Part shown: positions 1 through 7,443 of the stretch, piece after piece
How positions within the stretch are numbered: position 1 is the stretch's first letter
Layout: each line of letters begins with the position of its first letter
Assembly: GCA_934316545.1 (NCBI GenBank)
Contig: CAKRDT010000024.1
Span: 1 to 31,847 of the forward strand
Origin: an uncultured Agathobacter sp.
GTDB taxonomy: Bacteria > Bacillota > Clostridia > Lachnospirales > Lachnospiraceae
Length of the DNA: 31,847 nt
Reading direction: 5' to 3'
Notes under the pieces: model-generated
What the model was told of the DNA's origin: nothing
The model's input: the letters and a program-made list of their open reading frames with translations, nothing else
Database searches by the model: none
Position numbers and translations under genes: made by a program

Positions 1-17
1 TAAAAATTGAGCCCAGC

Positions 18-130
18 AGAGATTTTCGCAAATTCAATGATTTTGTCTAAAATCGTGTTCAGCGTAGAAGCCCGCCATCGGGTCAGCCCAGCCGGAGCAC
101 GCCGCCACAGGAGTTTCGCAATCGCCTAAA
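18..130 (+). repeat. 113-bp dispersed repeat, left copy (inverted relative to right copy)
   Basis: This stretch matches the reverse complement of 31735-31847 without gaps, with 4 mismatches in 113 bases (at 78, 103, 117 and 122). It lies directly before the pyridoxamine kinase gene and ends 27 bases before its ATG. Two small hairpins are visible: GATTTT/AAAATC around a GTCT loop (39-54), and CCCG/CGGG around a CCAT loop (71-82); the mismatch at 78 is in that loop, so the stem is kept in both copies. An open frame on the opposite strand runs through it (shared peptide end AEHDFRQNH), but the differences between copies change amino acids, so I do not call a gene. Confidence 0.9.
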
Positions 131-157
131 AGATATGAAAAACGAAGGAGAATTCTT

Positions 158-1036
158 ATGAAAAAGGCCGCCGTTATCAACGACTTATCCGGTTTCGGCA
201 AATGCTCTCTGACTGCGGCGATCCCGGTATTGTCGGCTTTGGGCGTACAGTGTTGTCCGCTCGCCACCGCCGTGCTGACCGGACAGACCGGCTATCCGTA
301 TTTCCACTGCACGGATCTAACCGAAATGATGCCGCAATATACGGACGCATGGATGCAGAATCAGGTGCATTTCGATGCGATCTACAGTGGATACATGACC
401 GGGCGCAGACAAATTGAACATCTTCTTGATCTGATCGCGCGCTTTCGATGCGATGACACCCTTCTGCTGGTTGATCCCGTAATGGGTGATGACGGGCGCG
501 TGTACGGCATCTATTCCGAAGACCTTCTTGCAGGAATGAAAGAATTATCGCGGAAAGCGGATGTCATCACACCAAACCTGACCGAAGCATGCCTGCTTTC
601 CGATACGGATATCGCAAAGGCAACCGATTACACCGATACCGACAGTTTTCTCGCTTTTGCCGCCGAAACTGCCGCAAAGCTGCGCGATCTTGCGGAAAAT
701 CCGCAGGATGTGGTCATTACCGGAGTCAAGTGTAAGAAAGAAGAAACGCCTTTTATCTATAATATTGCAGTCACGGAACGCGGCGTACACACGAGCCGCT
801 CGCATCTGTTCAATCGCAGCTTTTCCGGCACAGGTGATTTGTTTGCATCCGTCCTGTGCGGCTGTCGGGTAAATGGTATGACAACCGAAGCAGCCGTCGA
901 TCTGGCGGGACAATTTCTGTACCACAGCATTGCAGACACAATGAATGATAATGTATCGCCAAATGACGGTATCAATTTTGAAAAATACCTGATTGATTTG
1001 ATAAACGCAACTGCCCTACAGAAAAAGGCGACCTGA
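158..1036 (+). CDS. pdxK: pyridoxamine kinase (vitamin B6 salvage)
   Basis: Predicted ribokinase-fold kinase that phosphorylates pyridoxal/pyridoxamine/pyridoxine at the 5' hydroxyl using ATP, in the cytoplasm. The 292-aa protein has the usual length for the PdxK/PdxY family. Visible motifs are an N-terminal substrate region with DLSGFGKCSL (9-18), DPVMGD (106-111), ITPNLTEA (137-144) and the GTGD anion-hole motif (224-227) with the catalytic Asp at 227. The start is fixed by GAAGGAG seven bases upstream. It begins an apparent operon with an ECF S component 41 bases downstream, which supports a role in B6 uptake and trapping. The ThiD family is related, but the overall sequence reads as pyridoxamine kinase. 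Confidence 0.9.
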   Translation: MKKAAVINDLSGFGKCSLTAAIPVLSALGVQCCPLATAVLTGQTGYPYFHCTDLTEMMPQYTDAWMQNQVHFDAIYSGYMTGRRQIEHLLDLIARFRCDDTLLLVDPVMGDDGRVYGIYSEDLLAGMKELSRKADVITPNLTEACLLSDTDIAKATDYTDTDSFLAFAAETAAKLRDLAENPQDVVITGVKCKKEETPFIYNIAVTERGVHTSRSHLFNRSFSGTGDLFASVLCGCRVNGMTTEAAVDLAGQFLYHSIADTMNDNVSPNDGINFEKYLIDLINATALQKKAT

Positions 1037-1077
1037 AACCAAATCCACTGAAAATGAACAAAAAGGAGTAGTGAACC

Positions 1078-1617
1078 ATGAATAATGAAGCAGCATCTAC
1101 CAACCACGCACTGACAAATCAAAACGTCCGCCTTCTGACTTCCACCGCGATTTTTGCAGCCATGATCACCGTTATGACCGCCTACATCTGCCACGTCCCG
1201 GTCGGAACAAACGGAGGTTATATTCATTTTGGCGACAGTCTGATCTATCTGGCGACCACGCTTTTGCCGACACCATACGCTTTGGCTGCCGCAGCAATCG
1301 GCGGCGGTATGGCCGACCTTCTGACCGCTCCGATGTGGGCACCGGCAACCATTATCATCAAGATGATTATCACCATCCCTTTCACAAACAAGGCCGAAAC
1401 GATCATTAACATCCGTAACATCGCCGCAACTGTGATTGCTTTCCTGTTGAGTGGAACCGGCTACTACATCGCCGAGGCAATTCTCTTCGGAACCAAGACC
1501 GCTTTCCTGATGTCGCTTTCCGGAAGCTTGATTCAGAGCGGCGGAAGTGCTATTGTATTTATAATTTTGGGAATCTTTCTCGACAAGATCGGTTTCAAAA
1601 AGAGATTCTTAAAATAA
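1078..1617 (+). CDS. ECF transporter S component, TIGR04002-like, probably for vitamin B6
   Basis: A 179-aa hydrophobic protein with about five to six membrane segments, typical of substrate-binding S components of energy-coupling factor vitamin transporters. No ATPase or T component is encoded nearby, so it would have to share a common ECF module (group II arrangement). The sequence, including the GGYIHFGDSLIYL segment near residues 44-56, resembles the TIGR04002/PdxU-type family. Its position between the B6 kinase and a radical SAM gene suggests that pyridoxine or a relative is the cargo; that is inference from context. AAAAGGAG precedes the start. Confidence 0.82.
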   Translation: MNNEAASTNHALTNQNVRLLTSTAIFAAMITVMTAYICHVPVGTNGGYIHFGDSLIYLATTLLPTPYALAAAAIGGGMADLLTAPMWAPATIIIKMIITIPFTNKAETIINIRNIAATVIAFLLSGTGYYIAEAILFGTKTAFLMSLSGSLIQSGGSAIVFIILGIFLDKIGFKKRFLK

Positions 1618-1645
1618 TTTTTGATTCAACCGGGAGGCTTTCATT

Positions 1646-2251
1646 ATGGCTAAGATTTTATATGTATACAACGATCAGGTATACGCCAATATTACCAATA
1701 AATGCGACTGTGCATGTACCTTCTGCATCCGTTCGCAGAAAGATGGCATCGGTGACGCCGAAACGCTCTGGCACAAGGTGGATCCGACGCTTGAGGACAT
1801 CTATGTTGCGATCGATGCGTTTGATTTCACAGGATACCGCGAATTCGTTTTCTGCGGATACGGTGAACCGACCTGCGCATTGGACAATCTTCTTGCAAGC
1901 GCACGCTACGTCAAAGACAAGACCGGGCTTCCGATCCGTGTCAATTCCAACGGACTCGGCAATCTCTACCACAAACGGGATATCATTCCGGAACTTGCCG
2001 AAGTCGTTGACAGTGTCTCGATCAGTCTGAATGCGCCAAACGCAGAGGAATATGAAAAAGTAACGCGCCCATCATTCCCAAACGCTTACACGGCAATGCT
2101 GGATTTCGCAGAGGAATGCGGACGCCTGATGAAACATACGCAGCTCTCTATCGTAGACGTTCTTCCGGCAGAAGACATTGCCGCCTGTCAGAAGATCGCC
2201 GATGAGCGGGGCGTACATTTAAAGGTTCGTAAGTTTTCCCAGGGGGCTTAA
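1646..2251 (+). CDS. TatD-linked radical SAM protein
   Basis: A 201-aa radical SAM enzyme with the CxxxCxxC motif for the 4Fe-4S cluster (Cys20, Cys24, Cys27) and a GYGEPT segment for SAM binding. The short core without an added C-terminal domain matches the family named TatD-associated radical SAM protein, usually found beside or fused to TatD hydrolases; the substrate is not known. In this window tatD lies about 25 kb away, near the other end. GGGAGG stands eight bases before the ATG, and the gene follows the ECF S component by 28 bases. Its 3' end overlaps the convergent alarmone synthetase gene by 33 bases (2219-2251), both frames being open there. Confidence 0.85.
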   Translation: MAKILYVYNDQVYANITNKCDCACTFCIRSQKDGIGDAETLWHKVDPTLEDIYVAIDAFDFTGYREFVFCGYGEPTCALDNLLASARYVKDKTGLPIRVNSNGLGNLYHKRDIIPELAEVVDSVSISLNAPNAEEYEKVTRPSFPNAYTAMLDFAEECGRLMKHTQLSIVDVLPAEDIAACQKIADERGVHLKVRKFSQGA

Positions 2252-3001
2252 GATCGGAAGTCCCTTGCGGTTGGACGGCTTGTTTTCTTCCGCTGCCTGT
2301 GCCAGCCGGTTACGGATGTTCTGCATCCGGTTATCCAACTGTGCACTGATTTCAGCACACTCGGTAAGTTCTGCCGCTAATTGTTCCGCCTCCGTTGGCG
2401 GGACATTTTTCTTATACCGGACTTTATGCTCCAGACTTGCCCAGAAATCCATCGCAATCGTCCGAAGCTGCACTTCTACCTTCATCTCGCGCTTTTCACT
2501 CTGTAAAAAGATCGGTACAGACACAATCAGATGAAGGCTCCGGTAGCCGCTCGGCTTTGGGTTTTTGATATAATCCTTCATCTCGATCAGACGGATATCA
2601 TCCTGCTGCAACAGGCATTTTGCCAGAAGGTAAATATCCTCCGGAAACGAGCACACAACGCGCACCCCCGCAATATCGTTGATATTCGCCTCGATCGATT
2701 CCAATGTCAGCGGAATATTTTTGCGCCGCACTTTCTTGATGATACCATCCAGCGATTTCACTCTTGTCTTGATCGACTCAATCGGATTTCTGTCATACTC
2801 TAACGAGAACTGTTCGTTGAGTACCTTAAATTTCGTCTCAATCTCCATGATCGCGCATCGGTAATATGCCATCATAGCATCCATCGGCTTCGTGTTCTCC
2901 TGCACAAAATCCAAGAATTCATCGGACATCAGGCTGTTGCGCACCAGATCCGTCATCGCCTGTTCAATATAATCATTCATATAAGCATCTATCTTTCGCA
3001 T
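2219..3001 (-). CDS. relQ: small alarmone synthetase (GTP pyrophosphokinase, RelQ/YjbM-like)
   Basis: Cytoplasmic (p)ppGpp synthetase that transfers pyrophosphate from ATP to GDP or GTP. The protein carries the RelA/SpoT synthetase domain only: NPIESIKTRVKS, NDIAGVRVVCSF, the PKPSGYRSLHL segment and EVQLRTIAMDFWASLEH are clear, with a helical C-terminal tail that could mediate oligomer formation as in RelQ. No hydrolase HD domain is present. An upstream GTG at 3010 is possible, but AAAGGGG lies eight bases before the ATG at 3001, so I choose 3001 (260 aa). A TATAAT-like box lies upstream near 3118-3123. It converges with the radical SAM gene. Confidence 0.88.
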   Translation of the reverse strand: MRKIDAYMNDYIEQAMTDLVRNSLMSDEFLDFVQENTKPMDAMMAYYRCAIMEIETKFKVLNEQFSLEYDRNPIESIKTRVKSLDGIIKKVRRKNIPLTLESIEANINDIAGVRVVCSFPEDIYLLAKCLLQQDDIRLIEMKDYIKNPKPSGYRSLHLIVSVPIFLQSEKREMKVEVQLRTIAMDFWASLEHKVRYKKNVPPTEAEQLAAELTECAEISAQLDNRMQNIRNRLAQAAEENKPSNRKGLPILSPLGKLTNL

Positions 3002-3170
3002 GGCTGTCACCCCTTTATCTCTTGATATGTAGTCTTTGCAGCCTCATATTGATAAAGCTTTTTGAGCTACAAAGACTTCTCTGTATTTTCATCAGCAGTT
3101 GTTATCATAGTCCTATTATAAACGATAGGGTGTGAAAACAGAATGAACAAAGCATAAACTTTTACTTAAG

Positions 3171-3203
3171 ATTCGCCAAAAGACTCCCCCGCAATTGGCG
3201 AAT
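3171..3203. other. inverted repeat of unknown role
   Basis: Nine-base perfect arms ATTCGCCAA and TTGGCGAAT enclose a 15-base centre. It lies between the relQ upstream region and the cysK terminator and has no T-run on either strand, so it is not an obvious terminator. It could be a protein-binding site or a transcript hairpin. Confidence 0.45.
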
Positions 3204-3214
3204 TACGGTCATGC

Positions 3215-3269
3215 AAAAAATCCCCGGAACTGGGATGCACTCGACATACACCCACTTCCCAGGGATTTC
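3215..3269 (-). terminator. intrinsic terminator of cysK
   Basis: On the minus strand a long imperfect stem (AAATCCCTGGGAA pairing with TTCCGGGGATTT, plus GTGGG with CCCA in the inner part) ends in a run of six T. It begins 15 bases after the cysK stop codon. Confidence 0.8.
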
Positions 3270-3283
3270 TGATTCTCTTAAAA

Positions 3284-4216
3284 TCAATCCTTGAATAAAT
3301 CCGTTGAATAGTAGCGATCTCCACTATCCGGAAGCAAAGCTACAACCGTCTTACCCTTGAACTCAGGACGCTTTGCGACCTCGATTGCTGCATATAATGC
3401 GGCACCGGATGAGATACCTACCAACACGCCTTCCTCCTTTGCAATTTCTTTGCCTAATGCAAAGGAATCTTCGTTGGATACCGGAATAATTTCATCATAG
3501 ATTTCTGTGTTCAATGTATTCGGAACGAATCCTGCTCCGATACCTTGAATCTTGTGTGCTCCTGCCTGACCGGTAGAAAGTACGGCAGATGTTGCAGGCT
3601 CAACTGCTACGATCTTCACATCGGTTTTCTTACTCTTTAAGAATTCGCCGACACCGGTGATGGTTCCGCCTGTTCCGACACCGGCTACAAATGCATCAAC
3701 CTCTCCGTCAGTATCTGCCCAGATCTCCGGACCGGTTGTCTTTCTGTGTGCTGCAGGGTTTGCAGGATTCTCAAACTGCTCCGGGATGAAGCTGTCCGGG
3801 ATCTCTTTGTGGAGTTCCTCCGCCTTGGCGATCGCACCCTTCATTCCCTTGCTTCCATCGGAGAGAACAAGTTCTGCACCGTATGCCTTGATGATGTTAC
3901 GACGCTCGATACTCATTGTCTCAGGAAGAACAATGATAAGACGGTATCCCTTGGCCGCTGCGATTGCTGCAAGTCCGATTCCGGTATTACCGGATGTCGG
4001 CTCGATGATCGTGGAACCTTCCTTTAATTTTCCGTCTCTCTCTGCCTGCTCGATCATTTCCTTCGCGATACGATCCTTAACGGATCCTGCCGGGTTAAAA
4101 TACTCAAGCTTCGCAAGAAGTCTTGCCTCTAAACCGTACTTCTTCTCAATGTGTGTCAATTCTACGAGTGGTGTATTTCCAATAAGTCCTAATGTTCCCT
4201 GGTAAATGTTTGCCAT
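3284..4216 (-). CDS. cysK: cysteine synthase A (O-acetylserine sulfhydrylase)
   Basis: PLP-dependent enzyme that forms L-cysteine from O-acetylserine and sulfide in the cytoplasm. The 310-aa protein has standard family length, the PLP lysine in NPAGSVKDR (Lys47), the substrate loop TSGNTG (74-79), the phosphate-binding GTGGT region and a C-terminal SSGAALYA segment. The start ATG is preceded by TTGGAGG. It appears monocistronic, with its own promoter (4306-4334), a palindromic operator just downstream of the promoter and a terminator. The operator resembles sequence in front of the iscR operon about 5 kb away, which suggests joint control of cysteine synthesis and use. Confidence 0.96.
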   Translation of the reverse strand: MANIYQGTLGLIGNTPLVELTHIEKKYGLEARLLAKLEYFNPAGSVKDRIAKEMIEQAERDGKLKEGSTIIEPTSGNTGIGLAAIAAAKGYRLIIVLPETMSIERRNIIKAYGAELVLSDGSKGMKGAIAKAEELHKEIPDSFIPEQFENPANPAAHRKTTGPEIWADTDGEVDAFVAGVGTGGTITGVGEFLKSKKTDVKIVAVEPATSAVLSTGQAGAHKIQGIGAGFVPNTLNTEIYDEIIPVSNEDSFALGKEIAKEEGVLVGISSGAALYAAIEVAKRPEFKGKTVVALLPDSGDRYYSTDLFKD

Positions 4217-4268
4217 AATCTTATTCCTCCAACCTTTTATTTTTCGTCCGGATTTTTAATTCCTTATT

Positions 4269-4289
4269 TTCCCACTGTATTAGTGGGAA
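4269..4289 (-). promoter_or_regulatory. candidate Rrf2-type (CymR/IscR-like) operator at cysK
   Basis: Perfect 8-base arms TTCCCACT and AGTGGGAA separated by five bases, placed just downstream of the cysK -10 box where a bound repressor would block transcription. The flank AATTCCCACTAA resembles AATTCCTACTAA in the iscR promoter region. Rrf2 proteins commonly regulate sulfur and Fe-S genes in Firmicutes; assignment to the IscR of this window is inference. Confidence 0.55.
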
Positions 4290-4305
4290 TTGATTTGTTG
4301 TATTG

Positions 4306-4334
4306 AATATACACCTATTCCGGCAGAGTGTCAA
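4306..4334 (-). promoter_or_regulatory. sigma-A promoter of cysK
   Basis: On the minus strand TTGACA (4329-4334) and TATATT (4306-4311) are separated by exactly 17 bases. Confidence 0.8.
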
Positions 4335-4365
4335 CAACTTTTTGCGAATTGCCGATAAAAGAAAA

Positions 4366-4387
4366 AGCACCGGATTTCTCCGATGCT
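4366..4387 (-). terminator. terminator after the toxin gene
   Basis: Minus-strand hairpin with arms AGCATCGGA and TCCGGTGCT around a GAAA loop, followed by five T. It is nearly identical to the terminator at 5069-5090. Confidence 0.8.
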
Positions 4388-4408
4388 CTGCTTATCGCTA
4401 TCTCTACA

Positions 4409-4723
4409 CTACATAATCTTGTTCTCATAATCCTGCAAAAAATGATATATATGATCTACATACACCACATCATTCTCCAGTCGGTACAACATAAAATAAC
4501 TATGCTTTTTAAAATTGATTCGCTTATAACCTCTTGTCTTCAGTTTTTCATTTTCGCAGTATTTCAAACTGCCGGCAACAACAGAAAGCTCATCAATTGT
4601 CACATCATAATCCCCGAGCAAATTTGCAGCCGCCTGCGTATTCCTCTTTTGAGTAACTAAATACCATACATAACTGTCTAAATCCGCCTTTGCATCATCT
4701 GTCACCAAAACTCTATAATCCAT
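4409..4723 (-). CDS. RelE/ParE-family toxin
   Basis: A 104-aa protein with the ParE/RelE pattern: an N-terminal VTDDAKADLDSYVWYL helix region, a central helix with LLGDYDVTIDELSV, then the strands KRINFKKHSYFMLYRLEND and VVYVDHIYHFLQDY. Proteins of this family either cleave mRNA at the ribosome or inhibit gyrase; the sequence alone does not tell which. The start overlaps the 3' end of the antitoxin gene by 11 bases, the usual translational coupling of toxin-antitoxin pairs. A terminator follows 22 bases after the stop. Confidence 0.85.
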   Translation of the reverse strand: MDYRVLVTDDAKADLDSYVWYLVTQKRNTQAAANLLGDYDVTIDELSVVAGSLKYCENEKLKTRGYKRINFKKHSYFMLYRLENDVVYVDHIYHFLQDYENKIM

Positions 4724-4952
4724 ATTTTGCTCTCAACTCTCTTGAAACCTCTCCTGCATCTGAAAACTTACCATTCTTAGCATTCTCTCTTGCAGCATCA
4801 AGCTCATTTATTATTTCATCTTCCGACTTCAATTTGTATGGATTATCGTTTCCTCGATTAACAAAAAATCTCTTGGTCACTTCATAAATCGTATTAACAT
4901 CATCTTCCGGTAAAGTTTCTAACATCGATACCGTTGCTTCTAATATGCTCAT
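4713..4952 (-). CDS. antitoxin of the RelE/ParE-type pair
   Basis: A 79-aa acidic protein encoded immediately upstream of and overlapping the toxin. The N-terminal half (TVSMLETLPEDDVNTIYEVTKRFF) is typical of short antitoxins that carry an AbrB/Phd-like or helical DNA-binding part, while the charged C-terminal half (SEDEIINELDAARENAKNGK) is the likely toxin-wrapping segment. GGGGGAAA precedes the start. Direct repeats upstream may be its autoregulatory operator. The exact antitoxin family is not certain. Confidence 0.8.
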   Translation of the reverse strand: MSILEATVSMLETLPEDDVNTIYEVTKRFFVNRGNDNPYKLKSEDEIINELDAARENAKNGKFSDAGEVSRELRAKYGL

Positions 4953-4995
4953 AAAGTTTCCCCCTTTTTTCTGTTTTCTTGTCCTTACTTAATAT

Positions 4996-5017
4996 AAGTA
5001 TACCTATTTGAAGTATA
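4996..5017. promoter_or_regulatory. candidate toxin-antitoxin operator (two AAGTATA repeats)
   Basis: The heptamer AAGTATA occurs at 4996-5002 and 5011-5017, 15 bases apart, in the antitoxin upstream region. The spacing of about 1.5 helical turns and the position suit an antitoxin-binding site, but no data beyond the repeats support it. Confidence 0.3.
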
Positions 5018-5068
5018 TCATAAACATATTTCAAACACCATACATCTTATTATTCTCACATGTGAAAA

Positions 5069-5090
5069 AGCATCGGATTTCTCCGATGCT
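5069..5090 (-). terminator. terminator after the secreted protein gene
   Basis: Minus-strand perfect 9-bp stem AGCATCGGA/TCCGATGCT with a GAAA tetraloop and five T after it, three bases after the stop codon of the upstream gene. Confidence 0.85.
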
Positions 5091-5093
5091 CTA

Positions 5094-5603
5094 TCACTTA
5101 TTTTTCTTTCTCATACGAACTATCTCAATGTCCTGCGGACAGAATGTTTTATCCTTACTAGTTATCTTTACTTTCAATTTTATGTCGTCGGTATGACCAA
5201 TTCCAATTGTAATGTAAGATTTGCTACCCTTGGCAGCGATTCCCTTGAACGTCACTTCGTCCACGCGCTTCTTTCCTTTGGCGTCATATCCTAATCCTAA
5301 ATACTCATCATTGTTGCAACTGGCTCCCAGCCCTTCATCATAATCTTCCCATAACCATGGGACTACGTACATGTCCTTTCCGGCAGTTCCGTCAAGAATT
5401 GTAATCTGGATTGTCAGTTCCGCATCCTGCTTCATCTTCAATGGAATCTTATACGTTGTAGATTTGTTGAATGTATAAGTCTCTGTATAAGACTTCACAT
5501 ATTTCGTTGCTGCGTATGTGTCTACGGTTGTTGTAGCCAGAAGCGAAACAACAAGCATGATTGCCATCATTCCGCTCAATATTCGATTTCTGATCGTTTT
5601 CAC
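5094..5603 (-). CDS. secreted protein of unknown function
   Basis: I do not recognise the family. The start is taken as GTG at 5603 because AAAGGAGG lies nine bases before it and the frame then opens with a clean signal peptide: KTIRNR, a hydrophobic stretch of about 20 residues and a likely cleavage near TYAA (residues 30-33). The mature part, about 137 aa, is rich in Lys, Thr, Asp and Tyr and in beta-strand-like segments (ELTIQITILD, SYITIGIGH, IKLKVKITSK). Two cysteines remain (in GASCNND and TFCPQD). An extracellular beta-sandwich is plausible, but that is a guess. It has its own terminator and appears monocistronic. Confidence 0.75.
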   Translation of the reverse strand: MKTIRNRILSGMMAIMLVVSLLATTTVDTYAATKYVKSYTETYTFNKSTTYKIPLKMKQDAELTIQITILDGTAGKDMYVVPWLWEDYDEGLGASCNNDEYLGLGYDAKGKKRVDEVTFKGIAAKGSKSYITIGIGHTDDIKLKVKITSKDKTFCPQDIEIVRMRKKNK

Positions 5604-5693
5604 GTCCTGTTGCCTCCTTTCTTCGCATACAATTCCATACTGTAATAACACTTTACATCATACAGCCCCGTATTTGCAACCCCTTTTCACTGA

Positions 5694-5786
5694 TTATTCT
5701 ATCTTTTTAAGAAATTCCGCTTTCTTGATACCTTTTGCAGGCTTATCCTTCGCAATATCCCGGTCCATTCCACTGAAAATAATCAT
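5694..5786 (-). CDS. possible 30-aa ORF coupled to mnmA, or a gene remnant
   Basis: The ATG overlaps the mnmA stop codon in an ATGA arrangement, which is typical of translational coupling. The reading frame encodes 30 residues starting MIIFSGMDRDIAKDKPAKGI and ending in KKIE, strongly basic. No family is recognised and no separate ribosome site is needed or seen. It may be a real micropeptide, the start of a truncated gene, or chance. Confidence 0.3.
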   Translation of the reverse strand: MIIFSGMDRDIAKDKPAKGIKKAEFLKKIE

Positions 5787-6865
5787 TTTTCCCGCTCAAT
5801 CGTTCCGCCGCAAAGCACATAATCATCGCGATAGAATACGGCTGCCTGTCCCGGTGTCATCGCGCGCTGCGGCTCATCGAACACGGCTCGCAGCGTTCCG
5901 TCTCCCTGCGGATAAAGTGTACATGGCGCGCCCGCATGCGAATAACGGACTTTTCCGATTGCATGTACCGGTTCTGCTAAACTTTCTTCCGCCATATAAT
6001 TAACATTTGCTACCGTGCATTCTCTGCGGAAAAGACTCTCCGACTTACAAAGCACAACCTCATTGGTTTCCGGTCGAAGTTCCTTCACAAAAATCGGAGT
6101 AGCACTTGGAATACCGAGTCCCTTTCGCTGACCGATCGTGTAATGAATCAACCCCCTATGCTCCCCCATGATGTTGCCGTCCTCGTCCACAAAGTTGCCC
6201 GGAAGGCTTTCCCGTCCGGTTTCCCTTGCAATAAATCCGGCGTAATCGTGATCCGGCACAAAGCAGATATCCTGGCTATCGCGCTTCGTTGCGACCGGAA
6301 GCCCGATTTCTTCCGCAATCTTGCGGATCTGTGGCTTCTCGTAATCACCGACCGGCATCAGGGTATGTGCAAGCTGCCGCTGCGTCAGATTGTATAAAGC
6401 ATATGTCTGATCCTTTGCCGCTGTCACCGAATTTCGAATGCTGTACCTTCCGTTTGCCAGCTTCGTAATACGTGCATAATGACCGGTCGCAATATAATCA
6501 GCACCAATCTCTAACGAACGCTGCAGAAGCGACTCCCATTTTACATAACGGTTGCAGGCAATACACGGATTGGGTGTACGCCCCTTCTCGTATTCATCAA
6601 TAAAATAATCAATGACCGACTTTTGAAAATCCGCCTTAAAATTCATAACATAATATGGGATTTCCAACCGGTCTGCCACGCGACGCGCATCATCGACCGC
6701 AGACAATCCGCAGCATCCGCCTTCCCGCGACTGCGTGAATACATCTTCCTCCTGCCAGATCTGCATCGTAACACCGATCACATCGTAGCCCTGCTCCTTG
6801 AGGAGATACGCCGCAACCGAAGAGTCCACGCCTCCCGACATTCCTACAACTACCTTTTCTTTCAT
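5783..6865 (-). CDS. mnmA: tRNA-specific 2-thiouridylase
   Basis: Cytoplasmic enzyme that adenylates U34 of Glu, Gln and Lys tRNAs and replaces O2 with sulfur. The 360-aa protein has normal length, the PP-loop SGGVDSS (10-16), catalytic cysteines Cys101 (in NPCIAC) and Cys201 (in SQDICFV), the GHYAR segment and the C-terminal barrel. It is the last main gene of the iscR-nifS-nifU-mnmA cluster, so the cysteine desulfurase two genes upstream is the likely sulfur donor. A hairpin (6913-6944) lies between nifU and mnmA, so the two may be only partly co-transcribed. Confidence 0.96.
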   Translation of the reverse strand: MKEKVVVGMSGGVDSSVAAYLLKEQGYDVIGVTMQIWQEEDVFTQSREGGCCGLSAVDDARRVADRLEIPYYVMNFKADFQKSVIDYFIDEYEKGRTPNPCIACNRYVKWESLLQRSLEIGADYIATGHYARITKLANGRYSIRNSVTAAKDQTYALYNLTQRQLAHTLMPVGDYEKPQIRKIAEEIGLPVATKRDSQDICFVPDHDYAGFIARETGRESLPGNFVDEDGNIMGEHRGLIHYTIGQRKGLGIPSATPIFVKELRPETNEVVLCKSESLFRRECTVANVNYMAEESLAEPVHAIGKVRYSHAGAPCTLYPQGDGTLRAVFDEPQRAMTPGQAAVFYRDDYVLCGGTIEREK

Positions 6866-6912
6866 CCTTGCTTACCTCATTTATCTCATATGGGGCTATG
6901 CCCCGAGAAAGA

Positions 6913-6944
6913 ATCAACCTGCACTAATTCTAGCACAGGTTGAT
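6913..6944 (-). terminator. hairpin between nifU and mnmA
   Basis: Arms ATCAACCT and AGGTTGAT are perfect, with additional TGC/GCA pairing inside. On the minus strand it is followed by TCTTTC rather than a full T-run, so it may be a weak terminator or processing site. A second small stem (GGGGC/GCCCC) lies just downstream near 6892-6904. Confidence 0.5.
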
Positions 6945-6999
6945 GATATTGTGTATCCATTTTACAATTTGCGATTCAACTCAAATCCCAAACCAGTCT

Positions 7000-7443
7000 T
7001 TAGTACTCCTCTTCCGGAGCCTCTTCCTTCTCGCTGATATCATTAACCGGGCGCTCAAGGCCTTCGATCTTGATATGATGCTTCTCCGCATAATCCCACA
7101 GTGCTGCGTGGATTGCTTCCTCAGCAAGCAAAGAGCAGTGAACCTTTACAGGCGGAAGTCCATCCAGAGCCTCCATAACAGCTTTGTTGGTTACTTCTAA
7201 GGCTTCCTGAATCGTCTTGCCTTTTACCAGCTCGGTCGCCATACTGCTGGTTGCGACAGCGGCGCCGCAACCGAAGGTCTTAAATTTTGCTTCCTGAATA
7301 ACGCCATTGTCATCGATATCAAGGTACATACGCATGATGTCTCCGCACTTTGCGTTACCAACCGTTCCGACCCCGCTTGGGTTCTCAATCTCACCTACAT
7401 TACGCGGGTTATTAAAATGATCCATTACTTTCTCGCTATACAT
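7000..7443 (-). CDS. nifU: Fe-S cluster assembly scaffold, NifU/IscU type
   Basis: Scaffold on which Fe-S clusters are built from iron and cysteine-derived sulfur. The protein is 147 aa and starts MYSEKVMDHFNNPRNVG as is usual for the NifU N-domain family. The three cluster-binding cysteines are Cys33 (NAKCGD), Cys59 (FGCGAA) and Cys103 (KVHCSLL), with Asp35 beside the first. The family-typical C-terminal acidic tail is present. It sits 80 bases after nifS in the same direction and thus probably receives sulfur from it. Confidence 0.95.
   Translation of the reverse strand: MYSEKVMDHFNNPRNVGEIENPSGVGTVGNAKCGDIMRMYLDIDDNGVIQEAKFKTFGCGAAVATSSMATELVKGKTIQEALEVTNKAVMEALDGLPPVKVHCSLLAEEAIHAALWDYAEKHHIKIEGLERPVNDISEKEEAPEEEY

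Noticed and set aside
34..267. 77-codon minus-strand frame through the left 113-bp repeat
   Set aside because: No ribosome site; it overlaps the pyridoxamine kinase gene. The two repeat copies differ by amino-acid changes in this frame (Met/Val, Asp/Val, Glu/Lys), which does not suggest protein conservation.
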